Source: Bifidobacteriaceae bacterium (GTDB lineage Bacteria > Actinomycetota > Actinomycetes > Actinomycetales > WQXJ01). From it: a stretch of 36,339 nucleotides of DNA. The stretch lies in contig JAISBQ010000253.1 of NCBI GenBank assembly GCA_031266115.1, positions 1-36,339 on the forward strand. The letters are read 5' to 3'. The number at the start of each line of letters is the position of its first letter. Within the stretch, counting starts at the first letter, position 1. Of this stretch, positions 1-8,511 are shown piece by piece. Below the pieces are notes generated by a model. That model saw nothing but the letters and a program-made list of their open reading frames with translations, was not told the DNA's origin and searched no databases. Position numbers and translations under genes: made by a program.

Positions 1-993
1 CCCCGCGATGGCCCCCTCGGCGAGCGCCCCATCCGCCCCGCCGATCCCGGTGATCTCACCGGCCGCCCACACCCCGCACACCGAGGTGCGCATGTCGCCG
101 TCGACGGCGACAAGCCGGCGTGGAGTCAGCGCACACCCAGCCGCGAGCGCCAGGTCGAGCCGGGGGACGAACCCATGGCCGAGACACGCCGCGTCGACCT
201 CCACCTGGCGGTGTGAGCCCGGAATCGGACGCCAATCGGGGTCGAGGCGGGCGAGGGTAACAGCCTCGACCCGGCCGTCACCATGTGCCGCGACTACCGC
301 CTCGCCGGCGCGCCACGGCACTCGACCCCTGCGCATCGCCCGGACGTAGGTTGCCAGCTCCCCCACCTTGCCCACCGCCGAGACCAGTTCCCACGGCCGT
401 GTGAGCCAGTGTCGCGCCAGGTGTCCACGACGGTTCGCCTCATGAACACCCACCACCGTGGCGCCCACGTCCACCAACGCAGCCGCCACGGGCAGCAGGA
501 ACGGCCCCGTGCCCGCGACAATCACGCGCCGCCCCACCGCGATCCCCTCCCCCCTGGCGAACGCTTGGGCGGCCCCAGCCGTGTACACCCCGGGCAACTC
601 CCAGCCTGGGAACGGGACCATCGCGTCATAGGCGCCGGTGGCCAGCACCAACGCGTCGAATTCCCGCACCTGCACGCACCTGTCCGCCGCGTCCGGTTCG
701 CCGGTCGCGGTGACGAGACGGACGCCATCGTCGGTGCGGGCGATAAGGCACACCTCGGTGGAGGTGGCGATCTCGGTGCCCTGGGCCACGGTGCGGTCAC
801 GCAGGCGGGCAAACAGATCGGGCCGATGGAGCGGCGGGAGGGCGGCTGGAGGATCGCACAGGGGCTGGCGCCAGTATTGGCCGCCAACGCCATCGGCGGC
901 ATCGATGAGAGTGACGTGGGCGCCGACGCGGCCCGCGGCCCACGCGGCCACCAAGCCGGCCGGACCTGCGCCGACCACCGCCACGTGGGTCAT
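1..993 (-). CDS. FAD/NAD(P)-dependent oxidoreductase, HcnB/opine oxidase alpha-like (3' end outside window)
   Basis: Seen: an open frame runs from ATG at 993 off the left edge (331 codons visible). It starts MTHVAVVGAGPAGLVAAW, a classic GxGxxG FAD-binding fold. A second dinucleotide motif follows (RRVIVAGTGPFLLPVAAAL, about residue 150), just after ATGAYDAMVPFPGWELPGV plus TAGAAQ, a signature of HcnB, OoxA and related dehydrogenase subunits. Near the edge is CGVWAAGEITGIGGADGAL, the usual C-terminal FAD contact. An in-frame ATG at 1020 is possible, but 993 places the GxGxxG at the N-terminus. It lies 61 bp after the fused flavoprotein gene on the same strand, so the two probably form one dye-linked or electron-transferring dehydrogenase acting on an amino acid or opine. 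The substrate cannot be read from sequence. Family fairly sure; exact enzyme not. Confidence 0.85.
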   Translation of the reverse strand, partial: MTHVAVVGAGPAGLVAAWAAGRVGAHVTLIDAADGVGGQYWRQPLCDPPAALPPLHRPDLFARLRDRTVAQGTEIATSTEVCLIARTDDGVRLVTATGEPDAADRCVQVREFDALVLATGAYDAMVPFPGWELPGVYTAGAAQAFARGEGIAVGRRVIVAGTGPFLLPVAAALVDVGATVVGVHEANRRGHLARHWLTRPWELVSAVGKVGELATYVRAMRRGRVPWRAGEAVVAAHGDGRVEAVTLARLDPDWRPIPGSHRQVEVDAACLGHGFVPRLDLALAAGCALTPRRLVAVDGDMRTSVCGVWAAGEITGIGGADGALAEGAIAG

Positions 994-1054
994 TGGCCGA
1001 CCACCGCACGTGGGTGCCATGAGGGGGGCAGCGCCGAGGTGACCGTCACCCTGG

Positions 1055-2608
1055 TCATGAGGTCACCGCCGCTGGGTTGCGGCTCACGGCGTCGCCGTCG
1101 TGGGCGCGGCGCTGGCATGCGCGGATGTCACGGTCGCCGTTGACGGTGACCAGGCAGTCGAAGCAGACGCCGATGCCGCACAGGACGCCACGTGGGGCAC
1201 CTGACCGGGCTGTGCGCCACGCGCGATACCCGCCACCAAGCAGGATCCCGGCGACGGTCTGGCCAGCCCTGCCCCGCACGGCCTCGCCCTCGAACCGAAT
1301 GACGATGTCGCCGCCGCGCCGCGGTGATGCGGGTGCCCGCGGTCCGGAGCCCGGACCGATGTGGGGAGGCCGCGCGCGGGCCGGTGATGGAGGGCGTGCG
1401 GCCGTCGTCGTGGCGGCCGCGGCCGCGCTGAGCGACGGACGCTCGGGCGAGAACGGGGTGGGATCGATCGACGATCCGGCCGCGCTCGGCCTATCCGGCA
1501 AGCCGGCGCCGACCATCAACTCGGCCACCAGATCACCGGTGGCCGGTGCGAGACCGATCCCAGCGCCCTCGTGTCCGGTCGCGCACCACAGACCGGGTAG
1601 GCGATCGAAGCTTCCGATCACCGGCAGATGGTCCGGTACGAACGGGCGAAAGCCCAGGTAGGCACGCATAAGACCGACCTCGGCGAGGAAGGGAAACAGG
1701 GAGATCGCCCGGCGGGCGATCTCGGCGAGCACCATTGGGCGTAGGCCAGCGTCGAAGCCGACCTGTTCGCGGCTCGATCCGATCAGCACCGTCCCGGCGC
1801 GCGTCGATTCCACCACGGCGCTCACCCGCAACCCCGCGGCGGCGGACTGGGTCGCGGCCACGTAGTCGCCGTCGTACACCTTGTGCCGCACCCGCCGTGG
1901 CATCGGCATGGTGACCAGCACCATCCCACGCCGAGGGGACACGGGAAGGTCCACGCCGAGGCGCCGACCCACCTCACCGGACCATGGCCCGGCAGCGAGC
2001 ACCACACCGGCCGCTGACACATCTCCGGCCGTGGTTCGCACACCGCCAAGCCGTCCCCCACGCCCGCCGAGGGGCCCAGTCACCTCGACACCGGGGTGGA
2101 TAGTGGCACCGGCGCGGCGCGCCGAGGCCAGCAGCGCCTGGGTGGCGATCACCGGGTGAAGCTGCGCATCTTGCGGGTAGTGGACCGCCGCGACGATCCC
2201 GTCGGCCAGGTCCGGTTCGAGTTCCCGCCATCGGTCCTCGCTGAGGTTGACAGCGTCCACGCCGGCGCCCCGCCCGGCTCGGGCAAACTCACCCAGCCGC
2301 GCCGCACCGTCCTGCGAAGCGACGGCGACAATCCCGCCCTTGCGCTCAAACTCCAGGCCGGGGAACCTCGGGCCGAGTTCCTCGGCGAGCTCGGCGGCAA
2401 GCTCGGCCCAGCGACGCAGCGACACCAGGGCCATGTCGAGTTCGGGCCCAGGACCCTTGTCTGAGACGAGGAGATTGCCCTCACCGTGGGCGCTTGTCTC
2501 TGCCCCCGGCTGGCCCTTGTCGAGGACCGCGACGCCGACCCCGGCCCGCGCCAGCGCCCGGGCGCAGGCTGCCCCGACGATCCCCGCGCCGATGATCACG
2601 ACATCCAC
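1055..2608 (-). CDS. Fusion flavoprotein: glycine-oxidase/DAO-like FAD domain plus C-terminal [2Fe-2S] domain
   Basis: Seen: from GTG 2608 the protein opens VDVVIIGAGIVGAACARAL, the FAD-binding GxGxxG of the D-amino-acid oxidase/sarcosine oxidase beta superfamily. The C-terminal FAD contact GLWCATGHEGAGIGLAPATG lies near residue 375. An Ala/Pro/Ser-rich linker of about 60 residues follows. The last ~85 residues form a small ferredoxin-like domain with CGIGVCFDC plus a later Cys, giving C-x4-C-x2-C-x12-C for one [2Fe-2S] cluster. In HcnABC/opine-oxidase systems these two domains are usually separate subunits (HcnC and HcnA); here they are fused. The frame stays open upstream to 2932, but those ~108 residues look like random high-GC translation, so the GTG next to the FAD motif is preferred. 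No clear Shine-Dalgarno marks it, so the exact start is uncertain. Confidence 0.82.
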   Translation of the reverse strand: MDVVIIGAGIVGAACARALARAGVGVAVLDKGQPGAETSAHGEGNLLVSDKGPGPELDMALVSLRRWAELAAELAEELGPRFPGLEFERKGGIVAVASQDGAARLGEFARAGRGAGVDAVNLSEDRWRELEPDLADGIVAAVHYPQDAQLHPVIATQALLASARRAGATIHPGVEVTGPLGGRGGRLGGVRTTAGDVSAAGVVLAAGPWSGEVGRRLGVDLPVSPRRGMVLVTMPMPRRVRHKVYDGDYVAATQSAAAGLRVSAVVESTRAGTVLIGSSREQVGFDAGLRPMVLAEIARRAISLFPFLAEVGLMRAYLGFRPFVPDHLPVIGSFDRLPGLWCATGHEGAGIGLAPATGDLVAELMVGAGLPDRPSAAGSSIDPTPFSPERPSLSAAAAATTTAARPPSPARARPPHIGPGSGPRAPASPRRGGDIVIRFEGEAVRGRAGQTVAGILLGGGYRAWRTARSGAPRGVLCGIGVCFDCLVTVNGDRDIRACQRRAHDGDAVSRNPAAVTS

Positions 2609-3059
2609 CGCTCGTGGAAGGTCCCCGGTGCCCCGCGCCAGAGCCAACCCGTCCACCGCAAGGGAAGGGCCCGCCCGCTCGCGGGCGACCCGCCGGCCCT
2701 GGACCCGGTCCGTCGCTCCCGTGCGGTCTACCGCGTGTGCAGCAGGACCGGACGGTGTCACGCTGGGGCTCCTCGGATCGGGCCGGCCCCACCTCGAAGT
2801 GGGACGCCAACGACGCCCCAACCCTACTGCCCGCCCTGGTGGACTGGCGCGGGAGGCCTGGACCTCGGGTAGTTGGTGCCGAGTTGAGCCGTCGGGTAGC
2901 AAATCCTCCCTCCCGGGAGCCCAAACACTCAACTCGGCGGTCTGCGGAGCCCCCGGAGACGGCGAGTCCGAGGGTTCGAGTCGTGGATCCGGCGTTGTGA
3001 GGACTCAATGGCTCAACTCGGCAACCACCGTGCGTGGCCGGCGTGAGAGGCTAGTGGCG
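2609..3059. other. Divergent intergenic region, 451 bp
   Basis: No gene is supported here. It separates the minus-strand flavoenzyme genes from the plus-strand glycosyltransferase and should hold both promoters. The clear content is one 61-bp inverted-repeat element (2878-2938) and an extra copy of its arm at 3012-3022, which pairs with the left arm. Frames crossing this stretch show no recognisable protein signal. Confidence 0.5.
2878..2938 (+). repeat. 61-bp inverted-repeat element, diverged copy D
   Basis: The arms GCCGAGTTGAG (2878-2888) and CTCAACTCGGC (2928-2938) are perfect 11-bp reverse complements with a 39-bp centre. Length, arm position, the GCCGAGTT core and an inner CCCAAAC before the right arm match the elements at 17188, 22539 and 22622. 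The arms changed together (GAG in place of TCA, compensated on the other side), which suggests selection on pairing. A third arm copy, CTCAACTCGGC, stands at 3012-3022. Confidence 0.75.
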
Positions 3060-4886
3060 ATGTCCGTCTTCCGGCGCCAGCCGCGCCTTGACCTTAGTGT
3101 CGATCTCGCGCTACCCCTGGGGCCACAGTTCGCGCCGCACGCCGGCAGCGACCGGCTCGACATCGCCGTGCCCGATGCCGCAACTCTCCGGGCGCTGGCG
3201 TGGGCGGACCCGGACGTGTGGCACGGACACACCGTCGCGGTGCACATCGCCCCCTACACCCCGCCGGCTCCGGGGTGGCGCCCCAGGCTTCCCGCGCTCG
3301 GCACCCTCGCTGACTTCACCGTCACCCGCGACGACGCCGGTGGCGGGCTCACCCTAAGACTCACGTTGGCCGAGGCCGCCCCTCTCGCCGCGTTCGCCCA
3401 CGCGCTGGCTGGCGTGGCCGAACCGCTGCCCGCCCGTCTGGCTCAGGCGCGGGCCGCCATCGGCGTCGAGACGCCCGAGCCATTGACGCAAGCACCTACG
3501 GTGCTCGCTGTCCCGGATCCGGAGGGCGGCGACGCCTCGGACCCGACCGTGCCCCCCTGGGATCTGGTCGCCGACTTGGGTCAGGTCCCCGAACCCGGCT
3601 CGGATTCCCTCACCCGCGTGCATGTGCGCACCCCGCGGCCACTCGTCGACCTCACCGTCCACAACCCCGTGGGCAGACCCCCGTTCCGCGCAACCCGCCA
3701 GGCCAGCGCCACCATGGAGTCAGGCACCATACGCCTGACCCCGACGCCACCGTCGAGGCAGCGCGCCGCCGTGGCTCTCCCGGTGGATCGACCGCTCACC
3801 CGGCGGCAAGTCGCGTGGCTTCACCGCTGCGCCTCGTCCCTGGATTGCCGCGCCTTGACCCCCTCCACCGACGATGACGTCCCTCACGTGGCCGCCCGCC
3901 TCGCCGAGATCGCCGCCACGGGGACCGTGCTGCACGGGGTTCCGCGGCCTGCCACCCGGGGGCTCGACGAGGACCTGGCGACGATGATTGCCAGCCCTTG
4001 GTTCCCCGACAAGGCACTGGCCGTGGAAGGTGAGTTGCGCTCGGTCCGGGGGCGCCGACGGGCCCTGCAGGCCCATTCGCTGGCCGCCCGCTGGTTCGCG
4101 CCGGCCGATCCGGGGGCGCCCCCGCCGCTGGTGGCCGCCCCGGAAGTGTCGGTGGTCCTGGCGACGAAACGGCCGGACAACCTCGCGGTGATCGTGCCCC
4201 AGATCGCCGCCGAGTCCTATCCGCGTATGGAGATTCTGGTCGCCATCCACGGCGACGCCGAGGCTCCGGGCCTGCCCCAGCTCCAGGCTTGGGCGGGTGG
4301 CCGCCCGCTCCGTGCCGCCCGCTTCGCGCCGAGCGCCACCCTGGGGGAGATTCTGGGTCGCCTGTCGTCGATGGCTGACGGCCAACTCATCGCCAAGATG
4401 GACGATGACGATCGGTACGGTACCCATCACCTCGCCGATCTGGTGCTCGCCCAGGCGTACTCGCGGGCCGACATCGTCGGCATGGCGTTGTGGCACCGGT
4501 ATTACGTGGCGCGGAATCTGTCCACGGCGGCGAAGCGGCGAACCTCGGAGGGCTACACGCACTTCGTGCCCGGCGGCACCCTGACCATCACGCGCCAGGC
4601 GCTGAGCGAAGTGGGGGGGTGGCGGCCGGTGCCGCGTTCGGTGGATCGAGCGCTGCTGCAACGGGTGCAACGTCTCGGGGGGCTGGTGTATCGGACGCAT
4701 GGGTTTGGTTATGTCTACTGCCGTTACCCAGACGGACACACCTGGAACCCAGATGACGAGGCCGTGATCGCCAAGGCCGGCGACCGCTGGGCCGGCCCTG
4801 CACCCGTTCACCTGGAGATGCCGAACGCGTTCGACCAGGCGACATGCGTGGTGGCTCCGTGGGCTCGCCCAGTGGAATCGGGCTGA
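3060..4886 (+). CDS. Glycosyltransferase family 2 protein with long N-terminal extension
   Basis: 608 residues. The C-terminal ~250 residues form a GT-A fold: PEVSVVLATKRPDNLAVIVP near residue 362 is the nucleotide-sugar-binding first strand, and AKMDDDDRYG near residue 445 holds the DxD metal site. The segment VPGGTLTITRQALSEVGGW is the usual acceptor-side loop. The first ~360 residues match no family I recognise; they are Ala/Pro-rich with predicted beta character. ATG at 3060 is chosen because GAGAGG lies 9 nt upstream; the frame stays open to 2247 but that part reads as non-protein. No membrane segments or signal peptide are evident, so it is probably cytosolic. It precedes another large glycosyltransferase on the same strand and likely helps build the same surface glycan. 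Donor and acceptor are unknown. Confidence 0.85.
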   Translation: MSVFRRQPRLDLSVDLALPLGPQFAPHAGSDRLDIAVPDAATLRALAWADPDVWHGHTVAVHIAPYTPPAPGWRPRLPALGTLADFTVTRDDAGGGLTLRLTLAEAAPLAAFAHALAGVAEPLPARLAQARAAIGVETPEPLTQAPTVLAVPDPEGGDASDPTVPPWDLVADLGQVPEPGSDSLTRVHVRTPRPLVDLTVHNPVGRPPFRATRQASATMESGTIRLTPTPPSRQRAAVALPVDRPLTRRQVAWLHRCASSLDCRALTPSTDDDVPHVAARLAEIAATGTVLHGVPRPATRGLDEDLATMIASPWFPDKALAVEGELRSVRGRRRALQAHSLAARWFAPADPGAPPPLVAAPEVSVVLATKRPDNLAVIVPQIAAESYPRMEILVAIHGDAEAPGLPQLQAWAGGRPLRAARFAPSATLGEILGRLSSMADGQLIAKMDDDDRYGTHHLADLVLAQAYSRADIVGMALWHRYYVARNLSTAAKRRTSEGYTHFVPGGTLTITRQALSEVGGWRPVPRSVDRALLQRVQRLGGLVYRTHGFGYVYCRYPDGHTWNPDDEAVIAKAGDRWAGPAPVHLEMPNAFDQATCVVAPWARPVESG

Positions 4887-4922
4887 GGCGCGCACCACGC
4901 CACAGACCTCATGTCCACCACG

Positions 4923-4958
4923 TGAGCTAACCCTTGTCCGCCAAGGGGGTCAACCTCA
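4923..4958 (+). terminator. Possible hairpin terminator after the first glycosyltransferase
   Basis: CCCTTG (4931-4936) and CAAGGG (4942-4947) form a 6-bp stem with a 5-nt loop. TGAG (4923-4926) and CTCA (4955-4958) can close an outer stem. There is no T-run, so it may attenuate rather than stop transcription. Confidence 0.35.
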
Positions 4959-5109
4959 GTGTCCGTCGCGGCTGGATCCCTCACTGGTAGGCTGGCGCCT
5001 CGTTGCCGGCTTGGTGGCCCTCGACATCGGTGCTCCCACTCGGCGCCAGATCGTCCTTGCCACCTCGTATCTCGCCAGTTGGCATCGCACTTGCTAAGGG
5101 AGCCGCGCA

Positions 5110-8100
5110 ATGCCGCCCAGCCCACGCCCACCGGCAGGCAAGTCCGACGCCGGCGCGCCGACCCGGCGGAGCCCCGAGCAGCGCCGCGCCCTGATCGCCA
5201 AGCTCTTCAACCCCCGCTGGTACGCGCGGCGCCGCTTCACGCCGGATGATGCGCCGGGCACGCCGTCGACGCCCGCCACGGACCTCGACTCCGGTCAGCT
5301 GCTCACGGATTACATCGAATGCGGTGCCGCGCTCGACCTCCCGCCACACCCCCTGTTCGATCCGGTGTGGTACCGCGCCCAGCGGCCGGACCGGGCCAAG
5401 GGTGAACTGCTCGTGGAGCACTATTTGTCGCGCGGCGCGCACCTGTCGCCACATCCGTGCTTCGACCCCGCGTCTCCCGCGGCGAAGGCCGCGCCGCCCG
5501 GGCGCAATCCGCTCCTGTACTACCTGCGCCACTCCGAAACATGGGGGCTTGCTCCCAATCCCTTGTTCGATGGCGCGCGCTACCTGCGCGAATCCCCGGA
5601 CGTCGCACAGGCCGGGGCTCATCCCCTGCTTCACTATCTCCGTGCCGGCCGGCGCGAAGGGCGCGGGACCTTCCCCCGGGTGGATTTGGCCCTCTTCAGT
5701 GCGGTGGCCGGCGGCGTCTCCCGGCAAGGCGCCTTGGTGGATTTCCTCAGCGCGCACCGGCCTTCGGCGGCGGTAGCCAAAGCCGAGATTCCCTTGGCCG
5801 CGATCGAGGAGCCCGCACGGACCGCCACCGCCTTAGAATCAGCGCGCTGGGCCTACACCGAGAAGGCTATTGTGCGCCGGGCGCGTCTCTACGCAGCGGT
5901 TGCCCCACTCTTCGATCCGGAGTGGTATGCCGCACAACGTTTTGGGCCCGACCTCGCCGGTGACCTTGGCGCGCTCGATATTGGGGCCGGTACCCTGCTC
6001 GACGATTATCTTCTGGTCGGTGCGGCGATGGGCCTCGCCCCTCACCCGCTGTTCGATCCACGCTGGTATGCCGGTCGTGTGGGTCATATCCCAGAGAACA
6101 TGGTGGCGGTGGAACACTATCTGACCCATGGTGCGGCCATCTCACCGCACCCCGCCTTCGACCCCACATCGCCAGCAGCCAAGGCCGCTCCCGATGGCGC
6201 AAATCCCCTCGTCCACTATCTGACTCACCCGCAGACGTGGCGCCTGGCACCCAACGACCTTTTCGACGGTGACTATTACTTGGACACGTATTCCGACGTC
6301 ACCTTGGTCCAGATGAATCCGCTCGTCCACTATCTGCTGTATGGGGAGGCCGAAAAGCGTTCTCCTTCACCGCGGTTCAGTCCTGAAGTCTACCGGGGAA
6401 TGGTGGCGGTCCCGGCCGGAGAAAACACCGTCGTCTATTGCCTGCGGCAGCGCGGCGGAGACGATTCTCCCAATACCGAAGGAATCGCGTTCGCGGTGCA
6501 CGAGAGACCGCTCGTGTCGATTGTCATTCCGGTGTACGGCCATTGGGCGCATACCCGTGCCTGTCTCCTCGCGTTGGCCGCCTCGGATCCGGAGCCCAGC
6601 TTCGAAGTGATCGTTGTCGACGATGCCGGTCCGGACCACACCGCTGACCTCCTGGCCGGCGCATCGGGGGTGACGGTGATCCGTCACGAGACCAACACCG
6701 GCTATGTGGGCGCCTGCAACACGGGAATCGCCGCCGCCCGCGGCACCTATATTGCGCTCCTCAATAACGACACCCGTGTCGCCCCAGATTGGCTGGCCCC
6801 CCTGGTGGAAACACTGACGGACGATGGCGTAGGGCTAGTGGGCGCGAAACTCATCTATCCCGACGGTCAGCTTCAAGAGGCCGGCGGGATCATTTTCTCC
6901 GATGGTTCCGGATTCAACTATGGCCATGGCCATCCAGCGGCGAACTCGGAGTTCAATTACCGGAGAGTTGTCGACTACTGCTCGGGAGCCGCCATCGTTG
7001 TCCGCGCCTCGATTCTGCATGAGTTGGGTGGCTTGGACGAGACCTTCGCCCCCGCGTACTACGATGATACAGATCTGGCATTCGCCGTGCGCGCTGCCGG
7101 CTATTCGGTGGTCTACGATCCGCGCGCGGTGGTGATTCACGACGAGGGCGTATCCCATGGCACGGACGAGTCGACAGGAATCAAAGCCTATCAGGTGGTC
7201 AATCAACTCAAGTTCCGGGAAAAATGGGCCGGAGTCTTGACGTGGCAGCTACCCCCCGCACCTGAATTGGTTGAGCGCGCCGCCCGCGCGCATCAGGGGC
7301 GAGACCTCGTTGTGGTGATCGACCACCTCATCCCCGACCCGAATGAGGATTCTGGCTCTGTGAGAATGACCGGGCTGATCAAGGAGTTGATTCGCCAGGG
7401 GCATGGAGTCCTCTTCATTCCGCACCTACCACGAGTCGGCACACGTGAGGGTGCCGCGCTGCGCGCGATGGGCGTGGAAGTCGCCTACGGTCCCCACGAT
7501 TGGCCCGAGTTTCTCGCGGCGCTGGATGGATCAGTCTCGGCGGTGATCGTATCGCGAATTCCCACAGCCCTCGCGTTCGCCCCCGTGGTCCGAGCGGCCT
7601 TGCCGGGGGTTCCGTTGATCTTCGACACGGTGGACCTACACTTCCTGCGGCTCGAACGCGAGGCCGGCATCGCGCCCACACCTGGCGCTCTAGCCGCCGC
7701 CAGCCTGACCCGCGAGTTGGAATTGGCCATGATCCGGGCGAGCGAGACCACCTTGGTGGTCTCGCAGGTGGAGAGGGACTTGTTGGCTCCATTGGTCCCC
7801 GAGGCCAATATCCAGGTCCTGTCGAATGTGCACGAGCGCCTCGCCGATGAAGCGATCGCCGGCGTTGAAGGCCGCGACGGCATAGTCTTCGTGGGTAGCT
7901 TCGCCCACACTCCCAACCAGGACGCGGTGCGGTGGTTTGTCGCCGAAGTGCTGCCGCTCGTCCGCCGCACGCTCCCTGACATGCCGGTACGCATTGTCGG
8001 CAAGAACCCACCAGACATCCTGATCGACGAAGCGCCTCCCGGCGTCGAGTATCTCGGCTGGGTTGAGAGTCTCGCGGGAGTCTATGCTTCGGCCCGGATG

Positions 8101-8412
8101 GCGATCGCGCCGCTGCGGTATGGAGCCGGAGTCAAGGGCAAGATCGGCGAGGCCATGGCCTTCGGGATCCCGGTCATCACCACGTCGGTGGGCGCGGAGG
8201 GTATGGGGCTCGAGGACGGCAAGACCGCGATGGTGGCCGATTCTGCAGAAGGGTTCGCGGCCGCCATCGTCCAGATGGACTCGGACGATGCCCTGTGGCG
8301 GCGCGTGGCGCGCGACGCGCGCGAGCATGTGGACCGCACCCTCGGCACCGCCCGGTTCGCCGAGGTGTTGCGCGATGTGATCACTCCGCCAGGCCAGCTT
8401 GGGGGGCGTTGA
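5110..8412 (+). CDS. Two-domain glycosyltransferase (GT2 plus GT4/GT1-like) with duplicated N-terminal FDPxWY modules
   Basis: 1100 residues. ATG 5110 is supported by AAGGGAG 7 nt upstream. Residues ~32-190 and ~267-428 are two copies of a module rich in FDPxWY, HPLFD, NPLLxYL and DVAQxxxHPLLHYLxxG motifs, offset by ~235 residues; such modules precede catalytic domains in some bacterial surface-glycan transferases. A GT2 domain follows: VSIVIPVYGHW near 468, LLNNDTRVAPDW near 551 (DxD-type site) and YYDDTDLAFAVRAAG near 651, as in rhamnosyltransferase-like enzymes. From ~730 a GT-B fold begins (VVVIDHLIPDPNEDSGSVRM) and ends with GKIGEAMAFGIPVITTSVG, the donor-site motif. One chain may therefore add two sugars. 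No membrane span is evident. The sugars and acceptor are unknown. Confidence 0.9.
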   Translation: MPPSPRPPAGKSDAGAPTRRSPEQRRALIAKLFNPRWYARRRFTPDDAPGTPSTPATDLDSGQLLTDYIECGAALDLPPHPLFDPVWYRAQRPDRAKGELLVEHYLSRGAHLSPHPCFDPASPAAKAAPPGRNPLLYYLRHSETWGLAPNPLFDGARYLRESPDVAQAGAHPLLHYLRAGRREGRGTFPRVDLALFSAVAGGVSRQGALVDFLSAHRPSAAVAKAEIPLAAIEEPARTATALESARWAYTEKAIVRRARLYAAVAPLFDPEWYAAQRFGPDLAGDLGALDIGAGTLLDDYLLVGAAMGLAPHPLFDPRWYAGRVGHIPENMVAVEHYLTHGAAISPHPAFDPTSPAAKAAPDGANPLVHYLTHPQTWRLAPNDLFDGDYYLDTYSDVTLVQMNPLVHYLLYGEAEKRSPSPRFSPEVYRGMVAVPAGENTVVYCLRQRGGDDSPNTEGIAFAVHERPLVSIVIPVYGHWAHTRACLLALAASDPEPSFEVIVVDDAGPDHTADLLAGASGVTVIRHETNTGYVGACNTGIAAARGTYIALLNNDTRVAPDWLAPLVETLTDDGVGLVGAKLIYPDGQLQEAGGIIFSDGSGFNYGHGHPAANSEFNYRRVVDYCSGAAIVVRASILHELGGLDETFAPAYYDDTDLAFAVRAAGYSVVYDPRAVVIHDEGVSHGTDESTGIKAYQVVNQLKFREKWAGVLTWQLPPAPELVERAARAHQGRDLVVVIDHLIPDPNEDSGSVRMTGLIKELIRQGHGVLFIPHLPRVGTREGAALRAMGVEVAYGPHDWPEFLAALDGSVSAVIVSRIPTALAFAPVVRAALPGVPLIFDTVDLHFLRLEREAGIAPTPGALAAASLTRELELAMIRASETTLVVSQVERDLLAPLVPEANIQVLSNVHERLADEAIAGVEGRDGIVFVGSFAHTPNQDAVRWFVAEVLPLVRRTLPDMPVRIVGKNPPDILIDEAPPGVEYLGWVESLAGVYASARMAIAPLRYGAGVKGKIGEAMAFGIPVITTSVGAEGMGLEDGKTAMVADSAEGFAAAIVQMDSDDALWRRVARDAREHVDRTLGTARFAEVLRDVITPPGQLGGR

Positions 8413-8455
8413 CCCGACCTCGGCTGATGTCACTCGCTCGTCCCCAGTGGGTCGT

Positions 8456-8500
8456 CTTGCCTCAAACGGGATGGTTGACTTGCCTCAAACGGGATGGTTG
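8456..8500 (+). repeat. Perfect tandem direct repeat, 2 x 22 bp
   Basis: The 22-bp unit at 8456-8477 (begins CTTGCCTCAAACGGG, ends ATGGTTG) recurs exactly at 8479-8500 with one A between. It lies immediately before the Shine-Dalgarno of the DUF4143-type ATPase gene, at the left border of the lower-GC island. It could be an operator pair, a recent slip duplication or a border scar. Confidence 0.85.
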
Positions 8501-8504
8501 GAGG
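8500..8504 (+). promoter_or_regulatory. Shine-Dalgarno GGAGG that fixes a GTG start
   Basis: GGAGG at 8500-8504 stands 7 nt before GTG 8512. The in-frame ATG at 8494 lies upstream of this site and inside the tandem repeat, so GTG 8512 is the better start. Confidence 0.7.
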
Positions 8505-8511
8505 CCAAGAC

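Noticed and set aside
2609..2932. 108-residue N-terminal extension of the fused flavoprotein
   Set aside because: The FAD GxGxxG motif is expected at the very N-terminus and the extension looks like random high-GC sequence; kept only as a caveat on the start.
2965..2990. GGTTCGAGTC resembling a tRNA T-loop
   Set aside because: The flanking bases do not form a 5-bp T-stem and no acceptor, D or anticodon stem fits at tRNA distances.
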